From assembly GCF_001677275.1 (NCBI RefSeq), contig NZ_CP016177.1, positions 1,364,001 through 1,428,000 on the forward strand: a stretch of DNA of 64,000 nt, in the 5' to 3' direction. The stretch's first letter is position 1. Each line of letters begins with the position of its first letter. Below are positions 42,713 to 53,511 of this stretch, one piece after another. Made by a program: the position numbers and the translations under genes. The DNA is from Vibrio breoganii. Its GTDB lineage: Bacteria > Pseudomonadota > Gammaproteobacteria > Enterobacterales > Vibrionaceae. Below the pieces are notes generated by a model. It did not search any database and was not told the DNA's origin. It worked only from the letters and a program-made list of their open reading frames with translations.

Positions 42713-45700
42713 TTACTTTGTAGCTTCACAATTCAAGTTCAAAAGCATCAACTCTCTCAAAGCAACGGAAAATTTAGCAAATTCATGCACATTACCCACC
42801 TTAAACTCGTTCAAGGTATTCTCCCAACGTTGCAATGCGATGCGATTGCTGACAATCCAGTTTTCGATTGTCTCTTCTTCTGAAAGAGGTGAATCACCAC
42901 AGTTGCATTGCAACACTTGCACAGTCAGTTGACGTTGCTGCCAGTCAAGATCTTCTCTAAAGGCTGCTCGAGCTAATGCCTGCCAGTTGTTATCCACGAC
43001 CTGATTATTGATTTGATCAAGGAACCAATGCAAAGACAATCTATCACCTAAGTAGAAGTAGAGTTTTGCAGTACGCTCGATAGTAGTGCCACACTCTTTT
43101 GCCGCTAGAGAAATATCGTAGCAGCAGTAAAGGCTTGAAAGTCTTGCTAAGTAATTAGCCAATGATTTATCAACGCCCTTCTCAATCCATTGCAACGCAA
43201 TGCTTTGATGTTGCTCCACTTCACTTGGCACCAAGAATTGGTCAAGCTTATTCACGATAACTTCAACGTCAGCTTTGAAACGCTCAACTAATTGTTCGAC
43301 ACTACTATTGTGGGAACGGTTTCTTAGCATCCATCGGGTTAATCGTCTCAACGTACGGCGTATCACAACCATCAGTTGATATTGGACACTGGTTTCAATG
43401 CGATTGTCATGTTCACGAATCTTGCTAAACACCTCTGAGAACTTAAACAGTTCTTTAGACGCAGCAAAGGCATTCGCTATATCAACAACACTTGCGCCTG
43501 TCTCTTCTTGAAGACGAGTAACAAAGTTGCAGCCCATTTCATTGACTATCTCATTGGCAAGTGCAGTTGCAATGATTTCACTACGTAGCGGATGAGAGTC
43601 CATACTTGCAGAATAGTTACGGCGTAACCTATCAGGGAAGTACTCCACCAGCATACGAGAGTGATATTTGTCATTTGCAATCGCATCAGTGGCAAGTTGC
43701 TCTTTTAAAAGCATTTTTCCATAAGCCACCAGCACAGACAGTTCAGGTCTACTCAGGCCAACGCCCTGCTTTTCTCGCTCTTGAAGCTGCTCATCATCAG
43801 GAATGTATTCAAGTTGTCTGTCGAGATGACCCGCCTTCTCCATAGTGTGAATAAAGCGCATTTGCTCTTTCATACCATTGACGCCTTGCTCTTCAGTCAC
43901 AGAGATTGACTCTGCTTGACAATAGGCATCGTGCAATACTATTTCCGAAACGTCTTGTTCCATCGAATCAAGGATTTCATTTCTTTGCTTTAATGTCAGG
44001 TCGCTATTTTGTACTAGGCCATTAAGCAGGATCTTAATGTTTACCTCATTATCAGAGCTATCCACTCCACCCACGTTATCAATAAAGTCGGTATTAACAC
44101 GACCGCCGTTCAGCGCAAACTCAATACGCCCAAGTTGCGTCAGCCCAAGGTTACCCCCTTCACCAACGACCTTTGCACGGAGTTGATTGCCGTTTATACG
44201 CAATGAATCATTGGCTCTATCGCCGACTTCAGAATGGCTTTCTTTGCTCGATTTAACATAGGTACCGATGCCACCATTCCATAATAGGTCGACCTGCATC
44301 ATCAAAATGTGCTTGATAAGCTCATTTGGCGCCAGCGCATCTTCCTCTATGCCTAACATTGCCTTTATTTCTGGTGACAGTGTCACTGATTTCGCTTTTC
44401 TAGAGAAAACACCACCACCCTTTGAAATCAATGACTTATCATAGTCATCCCAACCTGTTCGAGGTGTATTGAATAAACGATCGCGCTCTTTGTAGGACGT
44501 TTTAGCATCCGGGTTAGGGTCAATGAAAATATGAAGGTGGTTAAACGCCGCTTGCAGCAAGATATGTTTGGACAACAACATGCCATTACCAAACACGTCA
44601 CCCGCCATGTCACCCACACCAATAACCGTAAAGTTTGTTGTTTGACAATTCACGCCTAACTCACGGAAATGTCGTTTAACCGACTCCCAGCCCCCTTTCG
44701 CTGTAATGCCCATGACTTTATGGTCATAACCATTTGAACCGCCAGAAGCAAATGCATCCCCTAGCCAGAAGTTGTACTCTTCAGACACGCTATTAGCGAT
44801 ATCAGAAAACGTAGCGGTACCTTTGTCCGCTGCAACAACCAGATATGAATCGTCTTCGTCGTGACGAACAACGTTAGTTGGCGGCACTAGGTTGCCTTCT
44901 ACAATATTGTCGGCCACGTCTAGCAAAGAGCTGATGAACATGCGGTAGCAACGCTGTCCTTCGGCAAAGATCTCGTCTCTGCCCGAAAGAGTATGTTGCT
45001 TCTTACAAACAAAGCCGCCTTTTGCACCCACAGGCAAAATCACCGTGTTTTTAACTTGCTGCGCTTTCACTAGGCCCAGCACTTCTGTTCGAAAATCCTC
45101 TTGTCTATCTGACCAACGTAAACCGCCACGCGCGACTTTGCCACCACGTAGGTGCACACCTTCAACGTCTGGCGAGTAAACGAACATCTCAAACTCTGGC
45201 ACAGGTTTAGGGATCTCTGGGATCTTCTTAGGACTGAGTTTCAATGCCAAACACGGCTTGCGTTCGCCATCCTTGGTTTGCTGATAGTAGTTGGTACGTA
45301 ACGTTGCTCGAATCATTTCTACATAACGACGCACGATACGATCATCATCTAGGCTCTCTACTTTCTCTAGTTGATCTTTGATCTGCTTGATCACCTTCAA
45401 CTGAGAGGCATCATCACCGTTATTTTTTGGAAGGAAACGTTTTTCAAACAGCGTCACCAGATTATTGGCAAGCTTAGGGTGCGCGGCTAGCGTATCTCCA
45501 ATGTAGTGTTGACTGAAAGGAAAACCAACCTGGCGCATATACTTGGCGTAAGCACGCAAGATTGTGGTCTCCACACCGGTAAGGCCCGCACCTAAAATGA
45601 GTCGATTAAAACCATCGTTCTCTAGGTCCCCTTTCCATACACCGGCAAAGGCTTGTTGGAAACGGTCTCTGACCTTATTGAAATCAACCGCATTACTGCC

Positions 45701-47557
45701 TTTATGCAGCATAGAGAAGTCTAAGATCCAATAGGTCTCACCATTCTTGGTTTCGACTTGATAAGGAGACTCGCCAATGACTCTTAGATCGAAGTTCTCC
45801 AGCATAGGCATCACATCTGACAAATGAATTGGCGAGTGCTTATGATAGAGTTTAAGGTGAACGACCTTTGAATCGATTAGCTCTTCTTGTGGTCTGTAGA
45901 ACAGCATTCCAAGCTGATTAAACTCATTTAACAGCTCTAAACGCTCTATATCCGCAACGGCCGCATTAGGTAGCACTGCTTCTTGATAAGATCTTGGGAA
46001 GGCTTCCATATAACGCTTAGCAATAGGCAAGCCTCGGCTTTCACCCAAACTAGACACTACCGCTTGCTCTAATCTATCTCCCCACGTAGACGATGCTTCC
46101 ATCAAGTCTTGTTCAATGCTCTTGGTATCGAAGGTGAGGTTACTGTCTTCAACACGCACAATGTAATGAGTGCGAGCCAGCGGGCTTTCAGAAAAATAGG
46201 TGGTGAACTCTACTTCTTGGTTTGTGTTGAATGCGCGCTTAAAGATGCGTTGCGTTTGACGTCGAAGCTCTGTGTTATAACGCTCTTTTGTCACATACAC
46301 CATGCAGCTCAAGAAGCGACCAAACGGGTCTTTACGCACAAACAATCGGATCATATCTCGGTCTTGCATCTGCACAACACCCATCCCAATGTGCAAAAGC
46401 TCTTCTTCACTGGCTTGCAGCAGTTCATCTCTAGGATAGGTTTCTAAAATGTTGTGTAGGGCTTTGAATGCATACGACCCCTTCAAGAAGCCACTGCCTT
46501 CCAGAATACGCGCTACCTTGTTGCGTACTAAAGGAATGCCCTCAACACTTTGGTTATATACCGCTGAAGTATAGAGACCCGTAAATCTATGCTCTCCAAC
46601 CACTCTACCTTGCTTATCAAAGGTTTTAATACCTATGTAGTCATTATAAGCCGGTCGATGGATACGAGATGGTCGGTTGCCTTTAGTGAGAATGAGAATA
46701 TAAGGCTTAGTGGCTTCTTCTCTCGCAGACTCAGAAAAATTAGACAGCTTAGTCGCGCGTACGCGAGATTGATCGGTAAATAAGCCAAGTCCCGCTTCTT
46801 CTGTTGGCTCTAGGATCTGCTCGTCATTGACTTCAACAAGTCGGTACTCTTTGTACCCCATCAAGGTGAAGTTGTGATCCCCTAGCCAATTCAAAAACTC
46901 GAGGGATTCTTCAACATGTTTGTTATCTATGCCTTTAACTTTTTCAAGTCCCTTCACCTGCTTAACGACTTTCTTTAAGGCGTCTGTCATAGGTTGCCAA
47001 TCATTCACAACAGAATGAGTATCGCGAACGACACTCTCTAGTTCCTGTTGCAGGTCATCCATCTGACTCTTACTAGAGAGTCTATCTACCTCAATATGGA
47101 ACACTGACTGCAATTGGCCATCGAGTGTTTTGTTATTGATATCAAACACTTTGCCATTCTTTAAATGCAGCTTAGCTGGGCCGTGCAACATTATGTGACT
47201 GGATAGCCCCATACGTGACAGTGTCATTTTAATGGAGTCAACCAAGAAGGACATATCAGGTAAGATGATCTCTACTATGGTGTGTGTTGACTGCCAGCCA
47301 TGTCGGCTTAAGGTTGGGTTAAATACCTTTACCGATAAATCATCGAGATCCTTCTCTTTCATATGTTGCCATAGGCTTACCACGGCGCCATACAGATCAG
47401 ACTCGTTTCGAGAAACTAGGTCATCATGAGAGATATTACTGAATAGATGTTGCGCAAGCTTAGTCACTACGGTTTGATGAGCGGGATCAAGCTTGTCTTC
47501 GATCAGTTGATAAACTTTTTCAAGTAGTACAGGGACTAGGGGTTCACGTGCATTCAT
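42713..47557 (-). CDS. NAD-specific glutamate dehydrogenase, large 180-kDa type
   Basis: A 1614-residue NAD-dependent glutamate dehydrogenase of the large L_180 class, which converts glutamate to 2-oxoglutarate and ammonia, mostly for growth on amino acids. The N-terminal third holds ACT-like regulatory parts. The catalytic core is seen in VARGGLRWSDRQEDFRTEVL near 845, PVGAKGGFVCKK and the nucleotide-binding GVGDMAGDVFGNGML near 985. The C-terminal third is helical. I use ATG 47557, with GGAG eight bases upstream; a GTG nine bases further up is less likely. An exact matS site lies at 44374-44386. Confidence 0.96.
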   Translation of the reverse strand: MNAREPLVPVLLEKVYQLIEDKLDPAHQTVVTKLAQHLFSNISHDDLVSRNESDLYGAVVSLWQHMKEKDLDDLSVKVFNPTLSRHGWQSTHTIVEIILPDMSFLVDSIKMTLSRMGLSSHIMLHGPAKLHLKNGKVFDINNKTLDGQLQSVFHIEVDRLSSKSQMDDLQQELESVVRDTHSVVNDWQPMTDALKKVVKQVKGLEKVKGIDNKHVEESLEFLNWLGDHNFTLMGYKEYRLVEVNDEQILEPTEEAGLGLFTDQSRVRATKLSNFSESAREEATKPYILILTKGNRPSRIHRPAYNDYIGIKTFDKQGRVVGEHRFTGLYTSAVYNQSVEGIPLVRNKVARILEGSGFLKGSYAFKALHNILETYPRDELLQASEEELLHIGMGVVQMQDRDMIRLFVRKDPFGRFLSCMVYVTKERYNTELRRQTQRIFKRAFNTNQEVEFTTYFSESPLARTHYIVRVEDSNLTFDTKSIEQDLMEASSTWGDRLEQAVVSSLGESRGLPIAKRYMEAFPRSYQEAVLPNAAVADIERLELLNEFNQLGMLFYRPQEELIDSKVVHLKLYHKHSPIHLSDVMPMLENFDLRVIGESPYQVETKNGETYWILDFSMLHKGSNAVDFNKVRDRFQQAFAGVWKGDLENDGFNRLILGAGLTGVETTILRAYAKYMRQVGFPFSQHYIGDTLAAHPKLANNLVTLFEKRFLPKNNGDDASQLKVIKQIKDQLEKVESLDDDRIVRRYVEMIRATLRTNYYQQTKDGERKPCLALKLSPKKIPEIPKPVPEFEMFVYSPDVEGVHLRGGKVARGGLRWSDRQEDFRTEVLGLVKAQQVKNTVILPVGAKGGFVCKKQHTLSGRDEIFAEGQRCYRMFISSLLDVADNIVEGNLVPPTNVVRHDEDDSYLVVAADKGTATFSDIANSVSEEYNFWLGDAFASGGSNGYDHKVMGITAKGGWESVKRHFRELGVNCQTTNFTVIGVGDMAGDVFGNGMLLSKHILLQAAFNHLHIFIDPNPDAKTSYKERDRLFNTPRTGWDDYDKSLISKGGGVFSRKAKSVTLSPEIKAMLGIEEDALAPNELIKHILMMQVDLLWNGGIGTYVKSSKESHSEVGDRANDSLRINGNQLRAKVVGEGGNLGLTQLGRIEFALNGGRVNTDFIDNVGGVDSSDNEVNIKILLNGLVQNSDLTLKQRNEILDSMEQDVSEIVLHDAYCQAESISVTEEQGVNGMKEQMRFIHTMEKAGHLDRQLEYIPDDEQLQEREKQGVGLSRPELSVLVAYGKMLLKEQLATDAIANDKYHSRMLVEYFPDRLRRNYSASMDSHPLRSEIIATALANEIVNEMGCNFVTRLQEETGASVVDIANAFAASKELFKFSEVFSKIREHDNRIETSVQYQLMVVIRRTLRRLTRWMLRNRSHNSSVEQLVERFKADVEVIVNKLDQFLVPSEVEQHQSIALQWIEKGVDKSLANYLARLSSLYCCYDISLAAKECGTTIERTAKLYFYLGDRLSLHWFLDQINNQVVDNNWQALARAAFREDLDWQQRQLTVQVLQCNCGDSPLSEEETIENWIVSNRIALQRWENTLNEFKVGNVHEFAKFSVALRELMLLNLNCEATK
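44374..44386. other. matS site (MatP binding)
   Basis: GTGACAGTGTCAC fits GTGACRNYGTCAC fully and is in the glutamate dehydrogenase gene. A further sequence in the same gene at 47215-47227 differs only in the last base. Confidence 0.85.
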
Positions 47558-47760
47558 GGGGCACACTCCGTCAGAGATTTTTATTGTTATGTTAATGCAA
47601 GGCTAGTAAATCACGTTACACAAGCAGATAAATCTGCCTATTAGCGCTATTGTAGGTTTTTTATTTCATCATCGTTACATAATTAAAGGCGCATTCTCTA
47701 AAAATCTTCAATATGTGACGAAACTGTTAATAAGCAAATCTTTCCCTTGAATATAGAACA

Positions 47761-47791
47761 AAAAAAGGCTTAGCGTGATGCTAAGCCTTTT
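47761..47791 (-). terminator. intrinsic terminator of pepN
   Basis: AAAGGCTTAGC-GTGAT-GCTAAGCCTTT is an 11-pair perfect stem with a T run after it on the minus strand, 29 bases past the pepN stop. Confidence 0.93.
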
Positions 47792-47819
47792 CATTCATAA
47801 GCGATTGTTTGTTATGCAA

Positions 47820-50422
47820 TTATTTAAGTGCAGCTTCTACTTTTTCAAACAGATCTTTCGCCAAGTTAGGAGTATCGCGCAATACCTCTAACTCCTTACG
47901 CATCATTTGTTTACGTTGCTCATCGTATCGAGCAAATTTGAGCATTGGATCAATGAGACGTGAGGCGACTTGCGGATTGCTTGTGTTCAATTTTGCTAGC
48001 ATCTCTCCAGCAAACTGATAGCCACTGCCGTCTATCGCATGAAAACCGTATGGGTTATTAAAGAATGAACCCAATACGCTGCGAACTCGGTTTGGGTTCT
48101 GCATGCTAAATGCGCTGTGATCCATGGCCGATTTCACTGCAGATAGCGCGTTCGAACTCGGCTTTGAACCTTGCAACATAAACCACTTATCCATCACCAG
48201 TCCATCGTGACTCCAGCGTTCACTAAACGCATTCATTAGAGCCTCACGGCTTTCTAGATCAGATTGGTTTGCCGACGACAGTGCGCCTATGGTGTCAGTC
48301 ATATTATCGCTGGCTTCAAACTGTAACTTGGCAAGGTGCTGATGCGCTTTCAAACACGATAAAAACCCTAAACAGGTATTACGAAGAGCGCGCTTAGCAA
48401 TGCTTTGATGAGAAATGTCATACTCACCACCGTTCAGTGATTGATAGGTTTCTAGCAGTTCAGCCTCTAGGCCTTTAGCAAGCGCAAGCTTAAGCTGTTT
48501 AAGGGCCTTTGAAATGCCATCGACATCTATGGCTTCAAACCAACCACATACTTCACTGTGAGGTGGCAGTGTTAGAGCTTCAGCCACAAAGGCTTTGTCT
48601 AAGCTCTCATCAAGGAGCAAGGCTTTAAACGAATGAATCACATCAGGAGAGAGCTCTATATCCCCCCCTGGGTAACCGCGTGCTTTATGTATTGAGACAG
48701 TAGTGTCTGCCCCGCATCCCAGCGAGAGACTTCATTGGTAGAACACTTCATCAGCTGAACCAACTGGGATTCCGAGTAGTCGTATTCTAGCTTCACAGGA
48801 GCGGTAAACTCTCGAAGCAATGAAGGTGTTGGCTTTTCATCAACCTGCTCAAACACAAAACGGTGAGACTCTTGGGTAATGTGCAGTAGTGACTCTACTT
48901 CCTTATCGTCGATAATTAGGGGAATCACAGAGCCGTCCTGGCGATACAGTTCAATATCAAACGGTATATGCAGAGGCAACTTCTCTTCTTGCGTGGCGGT
49001 TGGCGCCGTATATTGACGAACATTTAAGGTGTAGGTTTTGCTCGTCGCGTCATACTCATCGGTTACCGTTACGGTTGGCGTACCTGATTGACTGTACCAA
49101 CGCTTAAACTGGCTCAAATCAACACCAGAAGCATCTTGCATTGCCTCGACAAAGTCATCACATGTCGCAGCAGTGCCATCGTGACGCTCAAAGTACAGCT
49201 TCATCCCCGATTGGAAACCTTCTTCACCCAACAAGGTATGAATCATTCGAATCACTTCACTGCCCTTTTCATATACGGTTAAGGTATAGAAGTTATTCAT
49301 CTCTATTACTTTGTCCGGACGAATTGGGTGCGACATTGGGCTTGCGTCTTCGGCAAATTGTGGACCGCGAATAATACGCACGTTGTTGATTCGGTTTACA
49401 GCACGAGAGCCCAGATCACTGGAAAACTCTTGGTCTCTAAATACCGTTAATCCTTCTTTTAGGCTTAACTGAAACCAATCACGACAGGTGACTCGGTTGC
49501 CGGTCCAGTTATGGAAATACTCATGACCGATAACGGCTTCGATGCCTAGGTAATCTTTGTCTGTTGCAGAAGCTTGATCCGCAAGCACGTATTTTGAATT
49601 GAAGACATTAAGTCCCTTGTTCTCCATCGCGCCCATGTTGAAGAAATCAACCGCTACGATCATGTAGATATCAAGGTCATACTCTAAGTCGAATCGCTCT
49701 TCGTCCCATTTCATGGAATTTTTGAGGCTGAGCATCGCATGATGAGCTCTATTAAGGTTCCCCTTATCAACGAAAATCTCTAATGCAACTTTACGACCAG
49801 AGCGTGTGGTAAAGCTATCGACTAATTGGTCAAAGTCACCCGCTACTAGAGCAAATAAGTAGCTTGGTTTTGGATGTGGGTCTTGCCACTTCACCCAATG
49901 ACGGTCGTTCTCAAGCTCGCCCTCTGCGATCTTGTTACCATTACTGAGTAGGAATGGAAAATCAGCTTTATCCGCTTCTACTGTGGTGGTGTATTTAGCG
50001 AGTACATCCGGTCTATCAAGGAAGTAAGTGATACGCCTAAAGCCTTCTGCCTCACACTGAGTGCAAAATGCGCCATCTGAAAGATACAACCCCTCAAGCG
50101 CAGTGTTTGCCGATGGGTCTAGCTCTGTGGTGATGGCCATATCAAATTGAGCCGGTAAGTTTGAGATAACCAAACCTTCATCATTCAATTCATAGTCACT
50201 CCAATCAACGCCATTGATGTGCAGTGCTTTGAGATTCAGCTGTTCCCCAACCAAGCTTAAGCGTGTCGCATCATCGTTTGCTAAGACCGTCGATGTTGCA
50301 ACCACCACTGTTTGCGTTTGATGCAGTTTAAAAACCAGATCGATGCTATCGATATTGTGAGAAGGGGTTGTGTAGTCTTTACGATATTTAGCGACAGGCT
50401 GAACAGGAGCTGCGTCTTTCAT
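47820..50422 (-). pseudogene. pepN: aminopeptidase N, reading frame broken at a G7 run
   Basis: PepN is the main cytosolic M1 aminopeptidase. The 5' part (48656-50422, 588 residues) has GAMENKGLNVF, the zinc site HEYFHNWTGN and the distal Glu in LKEGLTVFRDQEF, and ends TQGGI then TAG. The 3' part (47820-48641) carries the helical C domain. At the joint the minus strand reads CAG, seven G, ATATAG. One added G restores a single frame (TQGGDIELSPDVIHSFKALL) that fits the family, for a total of about 867 residues. It may be a real mutation, a sequencing error in a homopolymer, or a slippage site. Without repair the catalytic domain is still made but the C domain is lost. AGGAAGTAGGA precedes the ATG. 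Confidence 0.93.
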
Positions 50423-50623
50423 TCCTACTTCCTATGTAATGATGTTGTAGAGGGTTTAGGGTCTATTTTTATTACAAAAATTACAAGTGTTACACACGTT
50501 TGAACTTGATAATTTGTAGCCTATATAGAACTTATGTTTTCTGTTGATTATTTAGCGCTCAATCTCGACTCCTCAATGACTACCGCAAACCAATGTCTTT
50601 CGTTTCTACAATCGTTCAGACAT

Positions 50624-50651
50624 AAAAAAGGCACCGTACTGGTGCCTTTTC
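50624..50651 (-). terminator. intrinsic terminator of the 50664 gene
   Basis: AAAAGGCACC-GTACT-GGTGCCTTTT pairs over ten bases with a T run following on the minus strand, just past the stop at 50664. Confidence 0.93.
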
Positions 50652-50663
50652 CTTAATTGACAT

Positions 50664-51326
50664 TCACCGCATTCGAGCCAGTTCGGCGTACATATCGGTG
50701 CCTGTGCCCGATAGAGTCAGAGTGTCGTCGTTTAAACTGTAGCTCGATTGAGTTTCGCCGTTTTCATAGAGCAATACTAAGTGATCGTTTTCTATGTAAT
50801 AGATGCCGCGCTTGATAGATTCCTGGCCTTTTTCTCCACTGGCGCGAAACATAAACACGAAATCTGGCTGAAGTATCAGGTCCAGCTTTTGCACGTTACT
50901 AGCAAGGATGTCTTCACCGGCCAATACCTGGCTTGACCAAATACCAGCGAGAGGTTTCGATAGCGCTTTATGGAAGGTAATGCCATTAAGATTCAGGCGA
51001 TTGTGAGTAGTCTTGTACGCGTAGATTTGAGGTGTGGATGTATTTAGGCCAAGTACAACGGTATCGTCACTGGCGTTATACAAACCCTCCCAACGCTCTA
51101 CAGAATAGTCTTTCTTCTGAATGTCGATGGTAAAGTAGTAGTTTGAGTCAAAGCTCAGTCGAATAGTTAAAAAGTCATCCTGCGTAGACTCCGGAGCAGG
51201 ATTAGTGATGAACCATTCCCCAAGCAAAAAGGGATAGTCAAAACTCGGTTCTTTATTTTCATTAGCACTGACATTAAACGACTGTAGCGCGACCAAGAAG
51301 AAGATAAACAAAATTCTGCGCATCAT
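50664..51326 (-). CDS. exported protein of unknown function
   Basis: A 220-residue protein with a signal peptide (RRILFIFFLVALQSFNVSA, cut near residue 21). The mature part seems to contain two similar beta-rich halves: LLGEWFITN with LSFDSNYYFTIDI and YNASDDTVVL in the first, and LAGIWSSQV with LILQPDFVFMFRA and YYIENDHLVLL in the second. This resembles lipocalin-like or META-type sheets but I do not recognise a family. It lies between pepN and prc with its own terminator. AAGGA precedes the two start ATGs. It is probably periplasmic. Confidence 0.75.
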   Translation of the reverse strand: MMRRILFIFFLVALQSFNVSANENKEPSFDYPFLLGEWFITNPAPESTQDDFLTIRLSFDSNYYFTIDIQKKDYSVERWEGLYNASDDTVVLGLNTSTPQIYAYKTTHNRLNLNGITFHKALSKPLAGIWSSQVLAGEDILASNVQKLDLILQPDFVFMFRASGEKGQESIKRGIYYIENDHLVLLYENGETQSSYSLNDDTLTLSGTGTDMYAELARMR

Positions 51327-51435
51327 TAATCCTTAGTTTTCCCCAAACAATTAAAGCTTAGGTACTCTTGTACGATAATGCGAAGAATTTTGATCTAAAT
51401 CACATTTGCTATTTATCTCGTTGACAGTAAAGACA

Positions 51436-51468
51436 TAAAAAAAGGTGGCTAATCAGCCACCTTTTTTA
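51436..51468 (-). terminator. intrinsic terminator of prc
   Basis: AAAGGTGGCT-AATC-AGCCACCTTT is a perfect ten-pair stem flanked by A and T runs. It lies 20 bases past the prc stop. Confidence 0.94.
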
Positions 51469-51486
51469 TCGTATATTTCAGCAATG

Positions 51487-53493
51487 CTAACTGCTTGAGG
51501 TATCAGACAACATATCAACCATTATTGAAATTGATTCATCGAGATAAGCATCAGGCGCTTTGTAATCACTTGGTACATCATCTAGTGACTTAAAGACCTC
51601 TTCATCGTTCGCTTTTTGGCGCTCGTTGATTCGCTCAAGACGTTGTGCTTCGCGTTTCTCAGACTCTTGCTCACGAGTCTTAAGGTTCAGAGAAAGCGCA
51701 TTGGAGTCCTTCTCTTCTTTATAGCGAACAATATCGTCTTCGATGAAACCGAATTCCATGTCATTTTGAATGCGCTTGACATGTTGATCGGTTAATTTCT
51801 TGATCAGTGCTGACTCATCACTCAGTTTGGTGTACTTAGCCGGCTCAATGCTATCCCAAGGTAATGCGTTATCTTCCACACTCTCACCTGTTTCAGCAGG
51901 GTCGATAGGTGTTGGATAATGAATGTCTGGGATCACACCTTTGTTTTGTGTACTGCCACCGTCAATTCGATAGAATTTTTGAATGGTGTATTGTACATAG
52001 CCTAATTCGTTGTCAAACAGATCATAGATATGGTTGAGCGAGCGATGCTGCTGTACCGTACCTTTACCGAACGAATTTTCACCAAGAATAACCGCACGTC
52101 CATAGTCTTGCATCGCAGCTGCAAAGATTTCAGAAGCCGATGCGCTGTAACGATTGACCAATACAGTTAATGGACCGTCGTAGCTGATGGCATTGCCGTT
52201 ATCTGCGTTGACATTGATGCGACCATAGCTGTCTCTCACCTGCACCACAGGGCCGCTGGTGATAAACAGCCCAGAGAGCGCCGTTGCTTCACTTAATGCA
52301 CCACCGCCGTTATTGCGAAGGTCCACTAAAATACCGTCAACATTCTTCTCTTTCAGCTCGGTAATCAACTTGTCAGTATCTTTAGAAAGTCCCACGTAAA
52401 AACTAGGCACTTCAAGAACGCCAAACTTCTTACCGTCTTTTTCAATGATCTCAGACTTAACCGCTCTGTCTTCTAAGCGAACTTTATCGCGAACGATAGT
52501 GACGACACGTGTTTTAGCATCTTTGCCATCAGGCAAGATTTGCAAGTTAACCTTGGTACCTTTTGGTCCCTTAATAAGGTCAACAACATCATCAAGACGC
52601 CAACCAATGACATCGACAATCTCTTTGCCATCTTGTCCAACGCCAACAATTTTATCGCCTTCGCCTAGCTCTTTACTGCCCGCTGCTGGACCACCAGCAA
52701 CCAATGAGCGGATGACTGTGTAGTCATCAGTCATCTGCAGCACAGCGCCAATCCCCTCTAAAGATAGGTTCATCTCAGATTGGAAAGTATCGGCATTACG
52801 TGGAGAAAGATAACTCGTGTGAGGATCTACCTGACGAGAAAATGCATTCATGTACAGCTGAAAGACGTCTTCGCTTTGAGACTGTGAAATTCGCTTCATC
52901 GCATTGTTGTAGCGTTTCGTCAGAATCTCTTTGATCTCTGGCCATTCTTTATCTGTCAGAGCCAGATTAAGCGCGTCGTACTTTACTCGCTTACGCCACA
53001 GCTCATCAATTTCCTTCGAATCTGTCGGCCATGCTTCTTCGCTACGATCTAGCTCAATAGATTCATCAACATCAAATTTGATTTCATCATCAAGAAGATC
53101 AAGGGCAAAAGCATAACGTTCAAAGCGCTTTCTCATTGAAATGTTATACATCTCAAACGCAATGGTGTTATCGCCCTCTTTTAAAGAGTCATCTAGCTGT
53201 GTTCGATAGGTATCGAAACCATCGACTTCAGATTGAGTAAATAGGTTGCGACTAAAATCCAACATATTGAGATATCGGTCGAAAATCTCTGCTGAAAATT
53301 GATCGTCTAATTTGAATTGCTTGTAATGAGAGCGAGTAAAACGTGAAGTCACTCGTTTAGCAGCAGTTTGATGCTGAACTTCAGGGGTGAGAACAGGTAA
53401 GTCTTTTACCGTGAGGTTTGCTTCGACAGCATTTGCAGAGGCAGCTAGCATAACGCTAGCTGCAATCAGCGTAATCTTTGAACGCATTTTCAT
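51487..53493 (-). CDS. prc: tail-specific periplasmic protease Prc
   Basis: Prc cuts periplasmic proteins with nonpolar C termini, trims FtsI and degrades MepS. The 668 residues have a signal peptide (ITLIAASVMLAASANA), a PDZ domain (about 235-320, LSLEGIGAVLQM onward) and the S41 protease domain with GILVDLRNNGGGAL, the catalytic Ser in NRYSASASEIFAAAMQDYG and the Lys in NSFGKGTVQQH. The length is close to E. coli Prc. It is 18 bases after proQ, as in E. coli. Two start ATGs six bases apart are possible. Confidence 0.96.
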   Translation of the reverse strand: MKMRSKITLIAASVMLAASANAVEANLTVKDLPVLTPEVQHQTAAKRVTSRFTRSHYKQFKLDDQFSAEIFDRYLNMLDFSRNLFTQSEVDGFDTYRTQLDDSLKEGDNTIAFEMYNISMRKRFERYAFALDLLDDEIKFDVDESIELDRSEEAWPTDSKEIDELWRKRVKYDALNLALTDKEWPEIKEILTKRYNNAMKRISQSQSEDVFQLYMNAFSRQVDPHTSYLSPRNADTFQSEMNLSLEGIGAVLQMTDDYTVIRSLVAGGPAAGSKELGEGDKIVGVGQDGKEIVDVIGWRLDDVVDLIKGPKGTKVNLQILPDGKDAKTRVVTIVRDKVRLEDRAVKSEIIEKDGKKFGVLEVPSFYVGLSKDTDKLITELKEKNVDGILVDLRNNGGGALSEATALSGLFITSGPVVQVRDSYGRINVNADNGNAISYDGPLTVLVNRYSASASEIFAAAMQDYGRAVILGENSFGKGTVQQHRSLNHIYDLFDNELGYVQYTIQKFYRIDGGSTQNKGVIPDIHYPTPIDPAETGESVEDNALPWDSIEPAKYTKLSDESALIKKLTDQHVKRIQNDMEFGFIEDDIVRYKEEKDSNALSLNLKTREQESEKREAQRLERINERQKANDEEVFKSLDDVPSDYKAPDAYLDESISIMVDMLSDTSSS

Positions 53494-53511
53494 TCGCAGG
53501 ATAAACTCCTT

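Noticed and set aside
47215..47227. GTGACAGTGTCAT in the glutamate dehydrogenase gene
   Set aside because: The last base differs from the matS consensus; binding is uncertain, so only the exact site at 44374 is listed.
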